From assembly GCA_020199905.1 (NCBI GenBank), contig JAIVJS010000079.1, positions 1 to 64,000 on the forward strand: a stretch of 64,000 nt of DNA, given 5' to 3'. The translations under genes and the position numbers were made by a program. The number at the start of each line of letters is the position of its first letter. Within the stretch, counting starts at the first letter, position 1. The DNA comes from Acidobacteriota bacterium (lineage in GTDB: Bacteria; Acidobacteriota; Thermoanaerobaculia; UBA5066; Gp7-AA6). The notes beneath the pieces are model-generated. The model ran no database searches. It was not told where the DNA came from and worked only from the letters and a program-made list of their open reading frames with translations. Shown here one piece after another: positions 42,453 to 51,947 of this stretch.

Positions 42453-44219
42453 ATGACGAGTCTGATGCAGGGTCTGCCGGTTTCCCGCGGGATCGCGGTC
42501 GGCCGCGCCGTGATCGTCCGCTTCGCCGGACTGCCCGCCTTCCGCCGCGCGATCGACCCCTCCGCGCTCGAGGCGGAAGAGCGGCGGCTCCGGCGCGCCG
42601 CGCGCCAGGCGTCGGAAGAGTTTCTGCAGCATTCCCGGGATTCCGTCGGAGAGATGGGCTCGGAGCTCGCCGCGATCCTCGAGGCGCACGGACTGATCGC
42701 GGCAGACGAGACGTTCCTGTCCGCGATCGTCGAGCACATGAGCCGCGAGCGTGTCAACGTCGAGTGGGCTCTCGCGGCGGTGGCGCGCGACTTCGGCGAG
42801 CGGCTCGAGAAAGCGGACTCCGCGGCCATGCGCGAACGGGCGGCCGACATCACGGACGTCGCGCGCGAAGTGGCGGCGCATCTCTCGCCCACGGGAGGAC
42901 GAGTCATGGAAACGGACCTCCCACGCGGCTCGATTCTCATCGCGGACGAGCTCTCTCCGGTCAATGCGGCGAGGCTCGATCCACGGCGCGTCCGAGCTCT
43001 CGCGCTCGAACGCGGGGGAAAGACCTCGCACGCCAGCATCATCGCCCGGTCCTTCGGGCTGCCGGCGGTGGTGGGTCTCGCCGGCCTCTGCGACGCGATT
43101 TCCCCGGAGCGGCCGATCGTCGTCGACGGAGACCGCGGGACGGTGGAGCCTACGCCCTCGAAGAACCGGTTGCGCCAGGCGCTCCTCCAGGTCCGGGACA
43201 CGCGCGAAAAGGCACGCCGCCTGCGCAACCGCACGGCGGGCGCAGCCGCCACGCGCGACGGCGTGCGTATCGTCGTCCGAGCCAATCTCGAGCTCCCCGA
43301 AGAAGTCGCAGCCCTCGAGCGCTGGCACGCGGAAGGCGTCGGGCTGTTCCGCTCCGAGTTTCTGTACCTGAAAGCGGCGCCGCGGACCCCCGGCGTCGAG
43401 GAGCAGCGCGCCGCCTACGAGGATCTTCTCGCGGCGGCGGCGCCCCACCCCGTCGTGATCCGCACCTACGACCTCGGCGGGGAGAAGGGGATCGCGCCGG
43501 CGGCGGGCGAGAACCCGGCTCTCGGGCTGCGCGGACTGCGCTACTGCCTGCTGCACGCCGCTCTGTTCGACGAGCAGCTCGCGGCGCTCTGCCTCGCCTC
43601 CGCGCGGGGCGAGCTCAAGATCCTGCTTCCGATGGTGACGTCGCTCTCAGAGCTGCGCGAAGCGCGTCGGCGGCTCCTCGAGGTGGCCGCCCGGCTCCGC
43701 GTCACGAAGATCCCGGCGCTCGGCGTGATGATCGAAGTGCCTTCGGCGGCGTTGCTCGCCGACCGGCTCGCCGAGGAAGCCGACTTTTTCTCCATCGGAA
43801 CGAATGATCTCGCGCAGTACGGCCTGGCCGTCGATCGCGCCAACCCGGAGGTCTCGACGCTGTACAGCCCCCTCCATCCCGCGATCCTCCGGATGATGAA
43901 GTTCGTCGTGGAGGCGGGCGCGGCCCGGAGCCGCGCCGTCGCCGTCTGCGGAGAGATGGCGTCGGAGCGCGCCGGAATCGCGGCCCTGATCGCACTCGGG
44001 ATCCGGGAGCTCTCCGTCACGCCGGTGGCGATCCCGGGCGTGAAAGAGACGCTCGCCCGCGTCGATTCCGGGCGCGCCGAGGGGATGCTCGAGCGGGCGC
44101 TCGGCTGCTCCGAGCCCGAGGAAGTCGAAAAGATCTTCGGCGCCGCGTCCGAGCCCGAATCGAGGCGCGAGACGGCGGCCCGGGTTCGCGTCGAGCTGCC
44201 CGAAGACGCGAGAAAATGA
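42453..44219 (+). CDS. ptsI: PTS enzyme I (phosphoenolpyruvate-protein phosphotransferase)
   Basis: 588 aa. It transfers phosphate from PEP to HPr His15. Features: N-terminal GLPVSRGIAVGRAV; active His in GGKTSHASIIARSFGLPAVVG near residue 190; PEP-binding FRSEFLYL and GTNDLAQYGLAVDR; catalytic Cys in AVAVCGEMA. Length normal. There is a 75-bp gap after HPr and only 7 bp to the cupin. Confidence 0.96.
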   Translation: MTSLMQGLPVSRGIAVGRAVIVRFAGLPAFRRAIDPSALEAEERRLRRAARQASEEFLQHSRDSVGEMGSELAAILEAHGLIAADETFLSAIVEHMSRERVNVEWALAAVARDFGERLEKADSAAMRERAADITDVAREVAAHLSPTGGRVMETDLPRGSILIADELSPVNAARLDPRRVRALALERGGKTSHASIIARSFGLPAVVGLAGLCDAISPERPIVVDGDRGTVEPTPSKNRLRQALLQVRDTREKARRLRNRTAGAAATRDGVRIVVRANLELPEEVAALERWHAEGVGLFRSEFLYLKAAPRTPGVEEQRAAYEDLLAAAAPHPVVIRTYDLGGEKGIAPAAGENPALGLRGLRYCLLHAALFDEQLAALCLASARGELKILLPMVTSLSELREARRRLLEVAARLRVTKIPALGVMIEVPSAALLADRLAEEADFFSIGTNDLAQYGLAVDRANPEVSTLYSPLHPAILRMMKFVVEAGAARSRAVAVCGEMASERAGIAALIALGIRELSVTPVAIPGVKETLARVDSGRAEGMLERALGCSEPEEVEKIFGAASEPESRRETAARVRVELPEDARK

Positions 44220-44226
44220 GGAGACC

Positions 44227-44580
44227 ATGAGACGCGTCGCCAAACCGTGGGGCCACGAGCTCGTCTTTGCCGAGAACGAGCGATACGCCGGAAAGATCCT
44301 TCATCTCGACGCGGGGCACTGCCTCTCGCTGCAGTACCATGAGCGCAAGGACGAGACCCTGTACGTCTTGAACGGCGAACTCGCGCTTTCCGTGGAGATC
44401 GACGGCGAAATGAAAGACATGCGATTGAAGAAAGGCGAGGTCTTCCGCATTCGTCCGGGCGTCCGCCACCGGCTGAGCGCCGAGGCGGACTGCGACTTGG
44501 TGGAAGTCTCCTCACCGGAGATCGACGACGTGGTCCGGCTCGAGGACGCCTACGGCAGACAGGGGACGACCGCCCCATGA
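44227..44580 (+). CDS. Cupin-domain protein (mannose-6-phosphate isomerase type II-like)
   Basis: 117 aa. A single cupin barrel: KPWGHELVFAENERYAGKILHLDAGHCLSLQYHERKDETLYVLNGELAL with His and Glu metal ligands in YHxxKDETLY, then GEVFRIRPGVRHRL. The opening KPWG.E resembles the C-terminal cupin of GMP/M6P isomerases, so a phosphosugar or small-molecule binding role is likely but not certain. It closely follows ptsI. Confidence 0.85.
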   Translation: MRRVAKPWGHELVFAENERYAGKILHLDAGHCLSLQYHERKDETLYVLNGELALSVEIDGEMKDMRLKKGEVFRIRPGVRHRLSAEADCDLVEVSSPEIDDVVRLEDAYGRQGTTAP

Positions 44581-45263
44581 CGGCCGCCGCCGCCAGGTGT
44601 CTCTTCGTTCCCGCAGCCGCGCTTCTCCTCGGATGCGGCGGCCTCTGCGCCGCTCCGATGACTCCGACACCGACGCCGCGCCCGAAGCTCTCGGGAGGCT
44701 TCGGGCGCACACCCGTGCCGGGCGCGTCCGAAGGACAGTCCTTAGCCGACGTCGTCCGCGCCGCGAGCAGCTCCCACAAACCCCGGGACCAGAAACCGGT
44801 CGCGATCACCAACGACAGCCTCGTGAAGGATCCTTCGAAAGGCCGCGTCACGACCGCCAAAGTGCGACCGGTCACTCCGGCGGGCCCTGCGGGCGCCGCG
44901 ACACCCGCTTCCGCGGCCCTTCCCGCCCCGGTTCCGATCGAGAGCACGTCCGTGCCCGCCGCGGCGGCCCCCGGCGCGGAGGAGGCGAAGTGGCGGGACG
45001 CCTCCCATGCCGCCCGCCGCCGCGTCGAGGAGCTGACCGCGCAGCTCGCGTCTCTCGAAGGGGAGGCGAAGCAGCTCGAGAATGACTTCTACCGGTGGGA
45101 CGACGGGCAGTATCGCGACCGGGTGATCAAACCGGCGTGGGACAAGAAACGGGAAGAGCTCGAGACGACGCGGAAGGAGCTGACATCGGCTCAGGCCGAC
45201 CTGGCCGACCTTCCGGAAAAGGCGCGGCGCGCCGGCGCGCTCCCGGGCTGGTTACGCGAATGA
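44577..45263 (+). CDS. Putative lipoprotein with C-terminal coiled coil
   Basis: 228 aa, ATGA overlap with the cupin gene. An N-terminal signal ends in a lipobox-like LLLGCGG. A Pro/Ala/Thr-rich low-complexity linker (about residues 25-135) leads to a helical region EEAKWRDASHAARRRVEELTAQLASLEGEAKQLENDFYRW then WDKKREELETTRKELTSAQADLADL, a predicted coiled coil. No family is recognised; the resemblance is to periplasmic spacer or scaffold proteins. Its stop overlaps the miaB start. Confidence 0.75.
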   Translation: MTAAAARCLFVPAAALLLGCGGLCAAPMTPTPTPRPKLSGGFGRTPVPGASEGQSLADVVRAASSSHKPRDQKPVAITNDSLVKDPSKGRVTTAKVRPVTPAGPAGAATPASAALPAPVPIESTSVPAAAAPGAEEAKWRDASHAARRRVEELTAQLASLEGEAKQLENDFYRWDDGQYRDRVIKPAWDKKREELETTRKELTSAQADLADLPEKARRAGALPGWLRE

Positions 45264-46678
45264 CCCCCCACGCCCTTCCATCCCTCGCGCCGGCTCCCGC
45301 CGGAAGTTCAGCTTCTTCAGCAACTTACGTCAAGTACCGCGTCGAGACGTGGGGCTGTCAGATGAATGTCCTGGACGGAGAGAGGATGTCGGGCCAGCTG
45401 GACGCCCGCGGCTACGTTCCAGCGGGGGAGGACGAGGACGCCGACGTGGTCCTGTTGAACACCTGCGCGGTGCGGGAAAAGGCGGAGGCGAAGGTTTACA
45501 GCGCTCTCGGCGTTCTCGGGCGCCGCAAGCGCGAGCGCCCGGGGATGGTGATCGGTGTCACCGGTTGCGTGGCACAGGTCGAGAAAGACGAGATCCTCGA
45601 GCGGGCTCCGTTCGTCGATTTCGTTCTGGGGACCGGGCAGATCGAACGGGCGGGCGAGATCGTCGAGGAAATCCGCCGGGAGCGCCGCCGGGTTCTGGCG
45701 ATCGACCTTCCGAAGGATTCGCCCGTCTATCGCTTCGAGCAGATCCGCCGGGGCTCCCCCTTCCAGTCCGCTGTCACCGTGATCGAGGGCTGCGACCAGT
45801 TCTGCACCTTCTGCATCGTCCCTTTCACGCGCGGCCGCGAACGAAGTCGCCGCTCCGCCGAGATCCTCCAGGAGGTCCGCGCGCTCGTCGAGGGGGGACG
45901 TTGCGAGGTGATGCTGCTCGGGCAGACCGTGAACGCGTACGAGGACCCGGACGAGAGCTTCGGCCTCGGGGAGCTCCTCCTCCGCGTCTCCAGAGTTCCG
46001 GGGCTCAAACGCCTCCGGTTCCTCACGTCGCACCCGAGCCTCGTCGACGACGCGCTCGTCGATGCGATGGCGGCCGGGACACCCATCGCGCCCTACCTGC
46101 ACCTGCCGGCGCAGTCCGGCTCGGACCGCGTGCTCTACCGCATGAAGCGCCGCTACGACCGCACCGGCTACCTCGCGACGGTCGCCCGGTTCCGCGCGGC
46201 GGTCCCCGGCATCGCGCTCTCTTCCGACTTCATCGTGGGGTTCCCCGGTGAGACCGATGCCGATTTCGAGGAGACGCTCTCGCTGATGCGCGAGGCGCGG
46301 TTCTCGAACGTCTTCGCCTTCCGCTATTCGGCCCGTCCCGGAACGGCGTCGGCCCGGTGGGGGAGGGAGAAAGAGATTCCGGGAGACGTCGCGGCCGAGC
46401 GCCTGGGGCGCGCGCTCGCGCTTCAGGAGCAGATCCAGTCGGAGATCAATCGCGCCCTCGTCGGACAGAGATTCGAGGTCCTGGTCGAGAATCGTGACCG
46501 GAAGGGGTTGCTGCGGGGCCGCACGGCGTGCAACCGCGTGGTGCACATCGAGAACGGGGACGGAGTTGCGGCCCCCGGATCCTACGTCGAGGTGGACATC
46601 TGCCGGGGCCTCCCGAACTCGCTCATCGCCCGGATTCCCGTTCCGGTGACGGCCATGCCCGAGGGCCCGCCATGGTGA
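45260..46678 (+). CDS. miaB: tRNA-2-methylthio-N6-isopentenyladenosine37 methylthiotransferase
   Basis: 472 aa. MiaB adds methylthio to i6A37 of tRNA using two iron-sulfur clusters. The UPF0004 domain has the three Cys positions WGCQMN, NTCAVRE and TGCVAQ; the radical SAM motif is GCDQFCTFC near residue 175; LTSHPSLV, PYLHLPAQSGSDRVL and SSDFIVGFPGET are family blocks. The TRAM domain is at the C-terminus (ALVGQRFEVLVENRDRKGLLRGRTACNRVVH). An about 25-residue non-conserved N-terminal extension precedes YRVETWGCQ. Confidence 0.96.
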   Translation: MTPHALPSLAPAPAGSSASSATYVKYRVETWGCQMNVLDGERMSGQLDARGYVPAGEDEDADVVLLNTCAVREKAEAKVYSALGVLGRRKRERPGMVIGVTGCVAQVEKDEILERAPFVDFVLGTGQIERAGEIVEEIRRERRRVLAIDLPKDSPVYRFEQIRRGSPFQSAVTVIEGCDQFCTFCIVPFTRGRERSRRSAEILQEVRALVEGGRCEVMLLGQTVNAYEDPDESFGLGELLLRVSRVPGLKRLRFLTSHPSLVDDALVDAMAAGTPIAPYLHLPAQSGSDRVLYRMKRRYDRTGYLATVARFRAAVPGIALSSDFIVGFPGETDADFEETLSLMREARFSNVFAFRYSARPGTASARWGREKEIPGDVAAERLGRALALQEQIQSEINRALVGQRFEVLVENRDRKGLLRGRTACNRVVHIENGDGVAAPGSYVEVDICRGLPNSLIARIPVPVTAMPEGPPW

Positions 46679-47151
46679 AAATGGAGATCAAAGGGCTCCT
46701 GATGGACCCCGTGAGCAACATGCCGGTTGTGATCCTGAGAGACCAGAACGACGGAGCGTTTCTGCCGATCTGGGTCGGGATCTTCGAGGCGAACGCCATC
46801 GCCATCGAGATGGAGAAGATCCAGGCGCCGCGGCCGATGACGCACGACCTGCTTCACAACGTGCTTTCGGAGCTCGGCGTGCGGGTCGACCGCATCGTGG
46901 TCAATGAGCTCAAGGACAACACGTTTTTCGCCCGGCTCCACCTGTCCCGCGGCGAGGAACGCTGGACGGTCGACAGCCGGCCGAGCGACGCCATCGCGCT
47001 GGCGCTGCGGGCGCGGGCGGAGATCTTCGTCGAAGAGGACGTGCTCGAGAGGAGCAAGACCATCCGCGCGGAAGGCGCGACCGACCCCGAGAAGCTCAAG
47101 AAGTGGCTGGAAGAAGTCAATCCCGAAGACCTCGGGAAATACCGGATGTAG
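46672..47151 (+). CDS. Bifunctional nuclease family protein (DUF151)
   Basis: 159 aa, starting within the last codons of miaB (7-bp overlap). The DUF151/BFN core is clear: VVILRDQNDGAFLPIWVGIFEANAIAIEMEKIQAPRPMTHDLLHNVL and RPSDAIALALRARAEIFVEEDVL. Family members in plants and Thermotoga are reported to have nuclease activity. The role in this organism is unknown. Confidence 0.93.
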   Translation: MVKMEIKGLLMDPVSNMPVVILRDQNDGAFLPIWVGIFEANAIAIEMEKIQAPRPMTHDLLHNVLSELGVRVDRIVVNELKDNTFFARLHLSRGEERWTVDSRPSDAIALALRARAEIFVEEDVLERSKTIRAEGATDPEKLKKWLEEVNPEDLGKYRM

Positions 47152-47239
47152 GGATTGCGAGCGCGCCGCGGCCGCGCGGCGGGTACCCGAGGACAAAAAC
47201 CGAGGCCCCTCCATTGAGAACTGATACTTTCTTTTCCCG

Positions 47240-47987
<748 letters not shown>

Positions 47988-47995
<8 letters not shown>

Positions 47996-48833
47996 AAGAA
48001 GAGGACTCCCCGTCGAAGCGCGGATGCAGCACGACTCGCATTTCGTCGAATCCCTCTCGTCGCGATTCGGGGGCTCTCTCGGACGATGGATCTCGATGGA
48101 AGAGATCGAGACGAATCCTGAACAGCCGCGGACGAACGTCGGCGACTTGACCGAGCTTCGCCAATCGATCGAATCCAAGGGCGTGCTGGAGCCTCTCCTG
48201 GTGAAGCCGATCGCGGAGGGCCGGTACCGGATCATCGCGGGGGAGCGGAGGTTTCGCGCCGCGATGGAAGCGGGACTCACTGAGGTGCCCTGTATCGAGC
48301 TCGACGTGCCGGAAAACGAGGTCGTCGAGATCGCTCTGATCGAGAACCTTCACCGGCGCGACCTGCACGCCTTCGAAGAGGCGGAAGGGTATACGTCGCT
48401 CGCGTCGCGCCACGGTTACACGCAACAGCAGATCGCCGATGCGGTCGGAAAGTCGCGCGTCTCGGTGACGGAAGTGATGACGCTTCTCTCGATCCCGGAC
48501 GATCTTCGCGATCGATGTCGGCGCGCCGACATTTCCGCGCGCTCGATTCTTCTTCAGATCGCGCGCCTCGAGGATCCGGCGAAAATGAAGGAAGCGATCG
48601 ACGCGGTTCTCTCGGGATCGACGCGCGACGATCTCCGCGCGCAGAAAAAAGAAGCCGCGTCTCCTTCGAAGCGCCCACACCGATTTTCCTTCGTCTACAA
48701 ACCGAAGGGATCTCCCTTCCGGCTCCAACTCTCGTTTCAGAAGTCGAAGGTCGAGAAGAAGGAGCTGATCGAGACGTTGCGCGGAATCATCGACCAGCTC
48801 GAAGCGGGCGAGATCAAAATCGACCGGAAGTAG
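47988..48833 (+). CDS. parB: ParB/Spo0J-type partition protein
   Basis: 281 aa from a GTG overlapping parA. The ParB N-terminal domain (CTPase) carries RYRIIAGERRFRAAMEAG, the GERR motif, and NPEQPRTNV as box I. The DNA-binding helix-turn-helix is at YTQQQIADAVGKSRVSVTEVM. The C-terminal part contains a basic linker and a helix-strand dimerisation domain (EIIDQLEAGEIKI-like GIIDQLEAGEIKI). Normal length. The following 760 bp are non-coding. Confidence 0.94.
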
Positions 48834-49220
48834 GGCGCCCGAGTCGCGCTCCGGGGCGTGGTCCAACGCTTGAAGCCCTCGGGGGCGTCGAGGCCGGAGT
48901 TGAGAACCGCGGCGATATCAGAGCGGCCGGTCTCCTGTCGGATTCCGAGAAAACGCCGGCAAAATCCGGGACCGGAGAAGCTCAGGCGAGAGGAAACAGA
49001 AAGGCCCCTCCCGGTCGAGAACCGCGAGCGAGGGAGCGCGGGGCGAGTGTACTTCCGGGCGGGCGCGAGCTTGCCGGGCTGTCAGGACTCAACTGACGGC
49101 GCCGACCAAATCAAGCCCTGGGGGGCAGAGGCGCCGACCGGCCGCGGGTGCGGTGCAGGGAATCTCGTACGCGAAGCGGAGGCAGGGAAATCCCTCCAGG
49201 ACCGCAGCGTCCGATAAGAT

Positions 49221-49323
49221 ACATTATGTAAAATCGCCTGACGGGCGCTCCTCGCTCGGAAGGCCCTCGCCGACGCAGCCGCGGGGCTCGACCGCCACCC
49301 TGCCGGGCGATTCTGCATAATGT
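49221..49323. repeat. Inverted-repeat element with ACATTATG ends
   Basis: ACATTATGTAAAATCGCC at the left (49221-49238) is mirrored by the complement of the right end, ACATTATGCAGAATCGCC (49306-49323), two mismatches in 18. The 103-bp element abuts the next inverted-repeat element at 49325. Its ends are AT-rich compared with the surroundings. Confidence 0.8.
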
Positions 49324-49324
49324 C

Positions 49325-49431
49325 CCCCGGATTCTGTGAAGTCCGCCAGCCTCTCGGCGCACCCGCCTTCTGTGCTGAATCCCCCGGCGGAACCTCTTCG
49401 CGCACGCGGCTGGACTTCACACAATCCGGGG
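49325..49431. repeat. Inverted-repeat element with CCCCGGATT ends
   Basis: CCCCGGATTCTGTGAAGTCC on the left is mirrored by CCCCGGATTGTGTGAAGTCC on the complement of the right end (49408-49431). The 107-bp element adjoins the previous one, and both share a GATTCTG core near their ends, so they may belong to one family. No transposase is nearby. Confidence 0.8.
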
Positions 49432-49518
49432 CCGTCTCGCTTCACTTGCCGGATGGCGCCGGGGACAGAGACTATGGGCGGATGCCTCCTTCGCCTTGGG
49501 CTCGATCCCTCACGTCTT

Positions 49519-49571
49519 GGACTCTCAACTCTCAACTCTCAACTTCCGAACGGCTCAGCGCTCAACGCTCC
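49519..49571. repeat. Heptamer tandem repeat (TCTCAAC/GCTCAAC)
   Basis: Steps of 7 bp: ACTCTCAAC, TCTCAAC, TCTCAAC, TTCCGAAC, GGCTCAGC, GCTCAACG. It is the same family as the 9819-9875 tract, and it likewise ends shortly before a start codon (49596). Confidence 0.85.
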
Positions 49572-49595
49572 CAAGCTGATACCTTGGCCACCACG

Positions 49596-51947
49596 ATGCG
49601 CCTCATCTCCCGGTCCGTGGTCCGTGAGATCTGGCCGCCCTTTCTTCTGGGCTTCTCCGCCTACACCTTCATCCTGCTCGTCCGCACGATCTATTTCCTG
49701 GCGGACTTCTTCGTTCGGCGCAGCGCTTCCCTTCCGGAAGTGCTCTGGCTGGTCGTACTTTCCCTGCCGTGGATCATCGTCCTGACCCTTCCGATGGCGT
49801 TTCTGCTGGGGATCCTGATCGGGATCGGCCGCCTCTCCGGGGATTCGGAAATCGTCGCGCTCCGGGCCTGCGGCGTCGGACCGGGCGCGATCGCCCGGCC
49901 GGCCCTCGCGGCGGCGGCGGTCCTCGCGGCGGTCGTCTTTCTCTTCTACAACGTCGTTCTCCCCCGGGCGAACGAAACGCTGACCCGGAATCTCTCCCGG
50001 GTCGCCGCGACTTCCGTGGTCAACGTCGTGCAGCCCCGGACGTTTCGAGAAGTGCGCCCGGGCCTCACCCTCTTCTTCGACCGCACGGCCCCGGACGGGC
50101 GGTCCCTCGAAGGGGTCTTCCTCCAGATCGGCGACGAGGACGAGCGCAAGACGCAGATCATCGTCGCCCGGCGCGGGACACTGAACCTCGAGGGCGACCA
50201 TCTCTGGCTCGACCTCGTGTCATCCACCCTGCACGATTTCGATCCGGCGGACCCCTCGCGCTACCGGACCAACCGCAACGAAACCCAGAGGATCCTCCTC
50301 GCCGGCGACGTCGGAAATCCCGTCGCGGCGCAGGTCTCCTACGACAAGGCGCTGCGGTCCCAGTCCCTGTCGGAGCTCTTCGCCACCGTGCGCGCGCGCC
50401 GCGACCTCCCACCTGATAAATACCGGCTGGCGTGGGTGGAGATCCACAAGAAGATCTCGATCCCCTTCGCCTGCCTCGCCTTCGCGATCGTCGGCATTCC
50501 GCTGGCCGAGACCTCCCGGCGAGGCGGAAAAGGGAGCGGCTTCGCGATCTCGCTCGCAATCATCGTCCTCTACTACGTCCTGCTCTCGAGCGGCGAGACG
50601 TGGGCGCAGGAGGGACGGCTCGCACCCGCCATCGCCATCTGGCTTCCCAACGTCGTCCTGCTCTGCCTGGGGGGCGCCGCGATGTTCCGGGGCGGACGGG
50701 AGCGCGGCCGGTGGCGGCTGCCCCGCCGGGCCTCTGCCGCAGGGGCCGCGCGGGAGAAGCCCGGAAAGCGGGTGGAGACCGCGCGGCGCTCCGTCTGGAC
50801 GGGGCTGCTCCGCTTTCCCACGCTGCTCGACCGGTACGTCCTCGGGCGCTTTTTGTCGGTCTTCTTTCTCGTCGCCGCGTCGATCCTCCTTCTCGCGGTG
50901 ATCGTCGACTACGCCGATCACATCGACAAGATCGCGAAGAACCGCCCGAGCGCCGAGGTGCTCTTCGGGTACTACCGCAACTTTCTCCTGACGATCTCCC
51001 TTCAGATAGCGCCGTTCGGCATCCTGCTTTCGACGCTCATCGCGCTCGGGATCCTCTCCCGCAACAACGAGGACACGGCTTTCCGGGCCAACGGGGTGTC
51101 TCTCCACCGCCTGGGGGCGCCGATCATCGTGGTGGCGACACTCGCCGCCGGCCTGGCGTTCGCGGCCGGCGAGTACGTGGTCCCGCTCGCGCAGCGCGAG
51201 CAGGCGCAGTACCGCAACCTCATCTATGGCCGTCCCGTCGATTACGGGCTCTCCACTCCGACGGAGAGGCGGTGGCACTACGGGCCTGGCCGCGCAATCT
51301 GGCACCAGGACGCGAGCGACCCGGAGAGAGGGATTCTCGTGTCGCCGCGGGTCTTCGTGTTCTCCGGCCAGTTCGAGCTCTCACGCCGCGACGCCGCCCG
51401 GGAGGCCGGGTGGGACGGAACCCGCTGGATCCTCCGGCAGGGCTGGAGCCGGACATTCGGGAGGGCCTCCGAGGCGTCCTACCGGACCTACCTCGAGGAA
51501 CGCCTCGACGGGGACCCGCCGAAGACGTTCACCCGGGACCGGCGCGGCGCCGACGAGATGCGCTTCCGCGAGCTCCAGCGCTACGCGCGGCGGCTGCGAG
51601 CCAGCGGCTATCCCACCGGGACCCTCGACACAGCGCTGCAGTCCAAGATCTCCACTCCCGAGAACGACACCAGGAATCCCCGGCGGCCGCGCGGGTCCCG
51701 GTTCAGCGCGTACGCCAGATCGAATCTCAGGATGCTGTTGGTCGAGGCCCTCGTGATCGCGATGCGGAGCCCGATCCCGACGTCCGTCTTGAAGTCCGCC
51801 AGTCGCAGCGGCTGTCCCGGCGGCGTGGCGGCGCCGGTGTCAAAGAAGATCGCGGCGCCCGGAGAGAAGAGCTGCAGGACCTCGCGCCCCGTGAACAGGC
51901 GCTGCTCGGCGTTCCACACGATGCGCTTGTCGCCCTCGAAGGCGTAG
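49596..51947 (+). CDS. lptF: LptF-LptG fused LPS export permease, 3' end damaged
   Basis: 783 aa as read. LptF half (about 1-375): helices near the N-terminus (LISRSVVREIWPPFLLGFSAYTFILL), conserved ALRACGVGPGAI, periplasmic jellyroll, KISIPFACLAFAIVGIPLAETSR and C-terminal helices. After a basic linker the LptG half begins about LLDRYVLGRFLSVFFLVAAS with TLIALGILSRNNEDTAFRANGVSLHRL. The frame stays open past 51650 only because it enters the complement of the BamA-like gene; LptG's last membrane block (LptF and LptG normally end with K-x-x-P followed by three helices, about 90 residues) is absent. With LptB and LptC/A it would form the LPS extractor. Confidence 0.85.
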   Translation: MRLISRSVVREIWPPFLLGFSAYTFILLVRTIYFLADFFVRRSASLPEVLWLVVLSLPWIIVLTLPMAFLLGILIGIGRLSGDSEIVALRACGVGPGAIARPALAAAAVLAAVVFLFYNVVLPRANETLTRNLSRVAATSVVNVVQPRTFREVRPGLTLFFDRTAPDGRSLEGVFLQIGDEDERKTQIIVARRGTLNLEGDHLWLDLVSSTLHDFDPADPSRYRTNRNETQRILLAGDVGNPVAAQVSYDKALRSQSLSELFATVRARRDLPPDKYRLAWVEIHKKISIPFACLAFAIVGIPLAETSRRGGKGSGFAISLAIIVLYYVLLSSGETWAQEGRLAPAIAIWLPNVVLLCLGGAAMFRGGRERGRWRLPRRASAAGAAREKPGKRVETARRSVWTGLLRFPTLLDRYVLGRFLSVFFLVAASILLLAVIVDYADHIDKIAKNRPSAEVLFGYYRNFLLTISLQIAPFGILLSTLIALGILSRNNEDTAFRANGVSLHRLGAPIIVVATLAAGLAFAAGEYVVPLAQREQAQYRNLIYGRPVDYGLSTPTERRWHYGPGRAIWHQDASDPERGILVSPRVFVFSGQFELSRRDAAREAGWDGTRWILRQGWSRTFGRASEASYRTYLEERLDGDPPKTFTRDRRGADEMRFRELQRYARRLRASGYPTGTLDTALQSKISTPENDTRNPRRPRGSRFSAYARSNLRMLLVEALVIAMRSPIPTSVLKSASRSGCPGGVAAPVSKKIAAPGEKSCRTSRPVNRRCSAFHTMRLSPSKA

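Larger units (their letters stand above)
48834..49595. other. Non-coding region after parB
   Basis: No convincing gene is seen; open frames here lack family features. From about 48834 to 49220 the sequence is ordinary high-GC without recognised structure. Then come two inverted-repeat elements (49221-49323 and 49325-49431) and, just before the lptF-lptG start, a 7-bp tandem tract (49519-49571). It could hold degenerate mobile-element remnants or another deletion scar. Confidence 0.6.

Noticed and set aside
48858-49217. 119-codon open frame after parB
   Set aside because: Composition is Arg/Pro/Gly-rich with no hydrophobic core, ribosome-binding site or family features.
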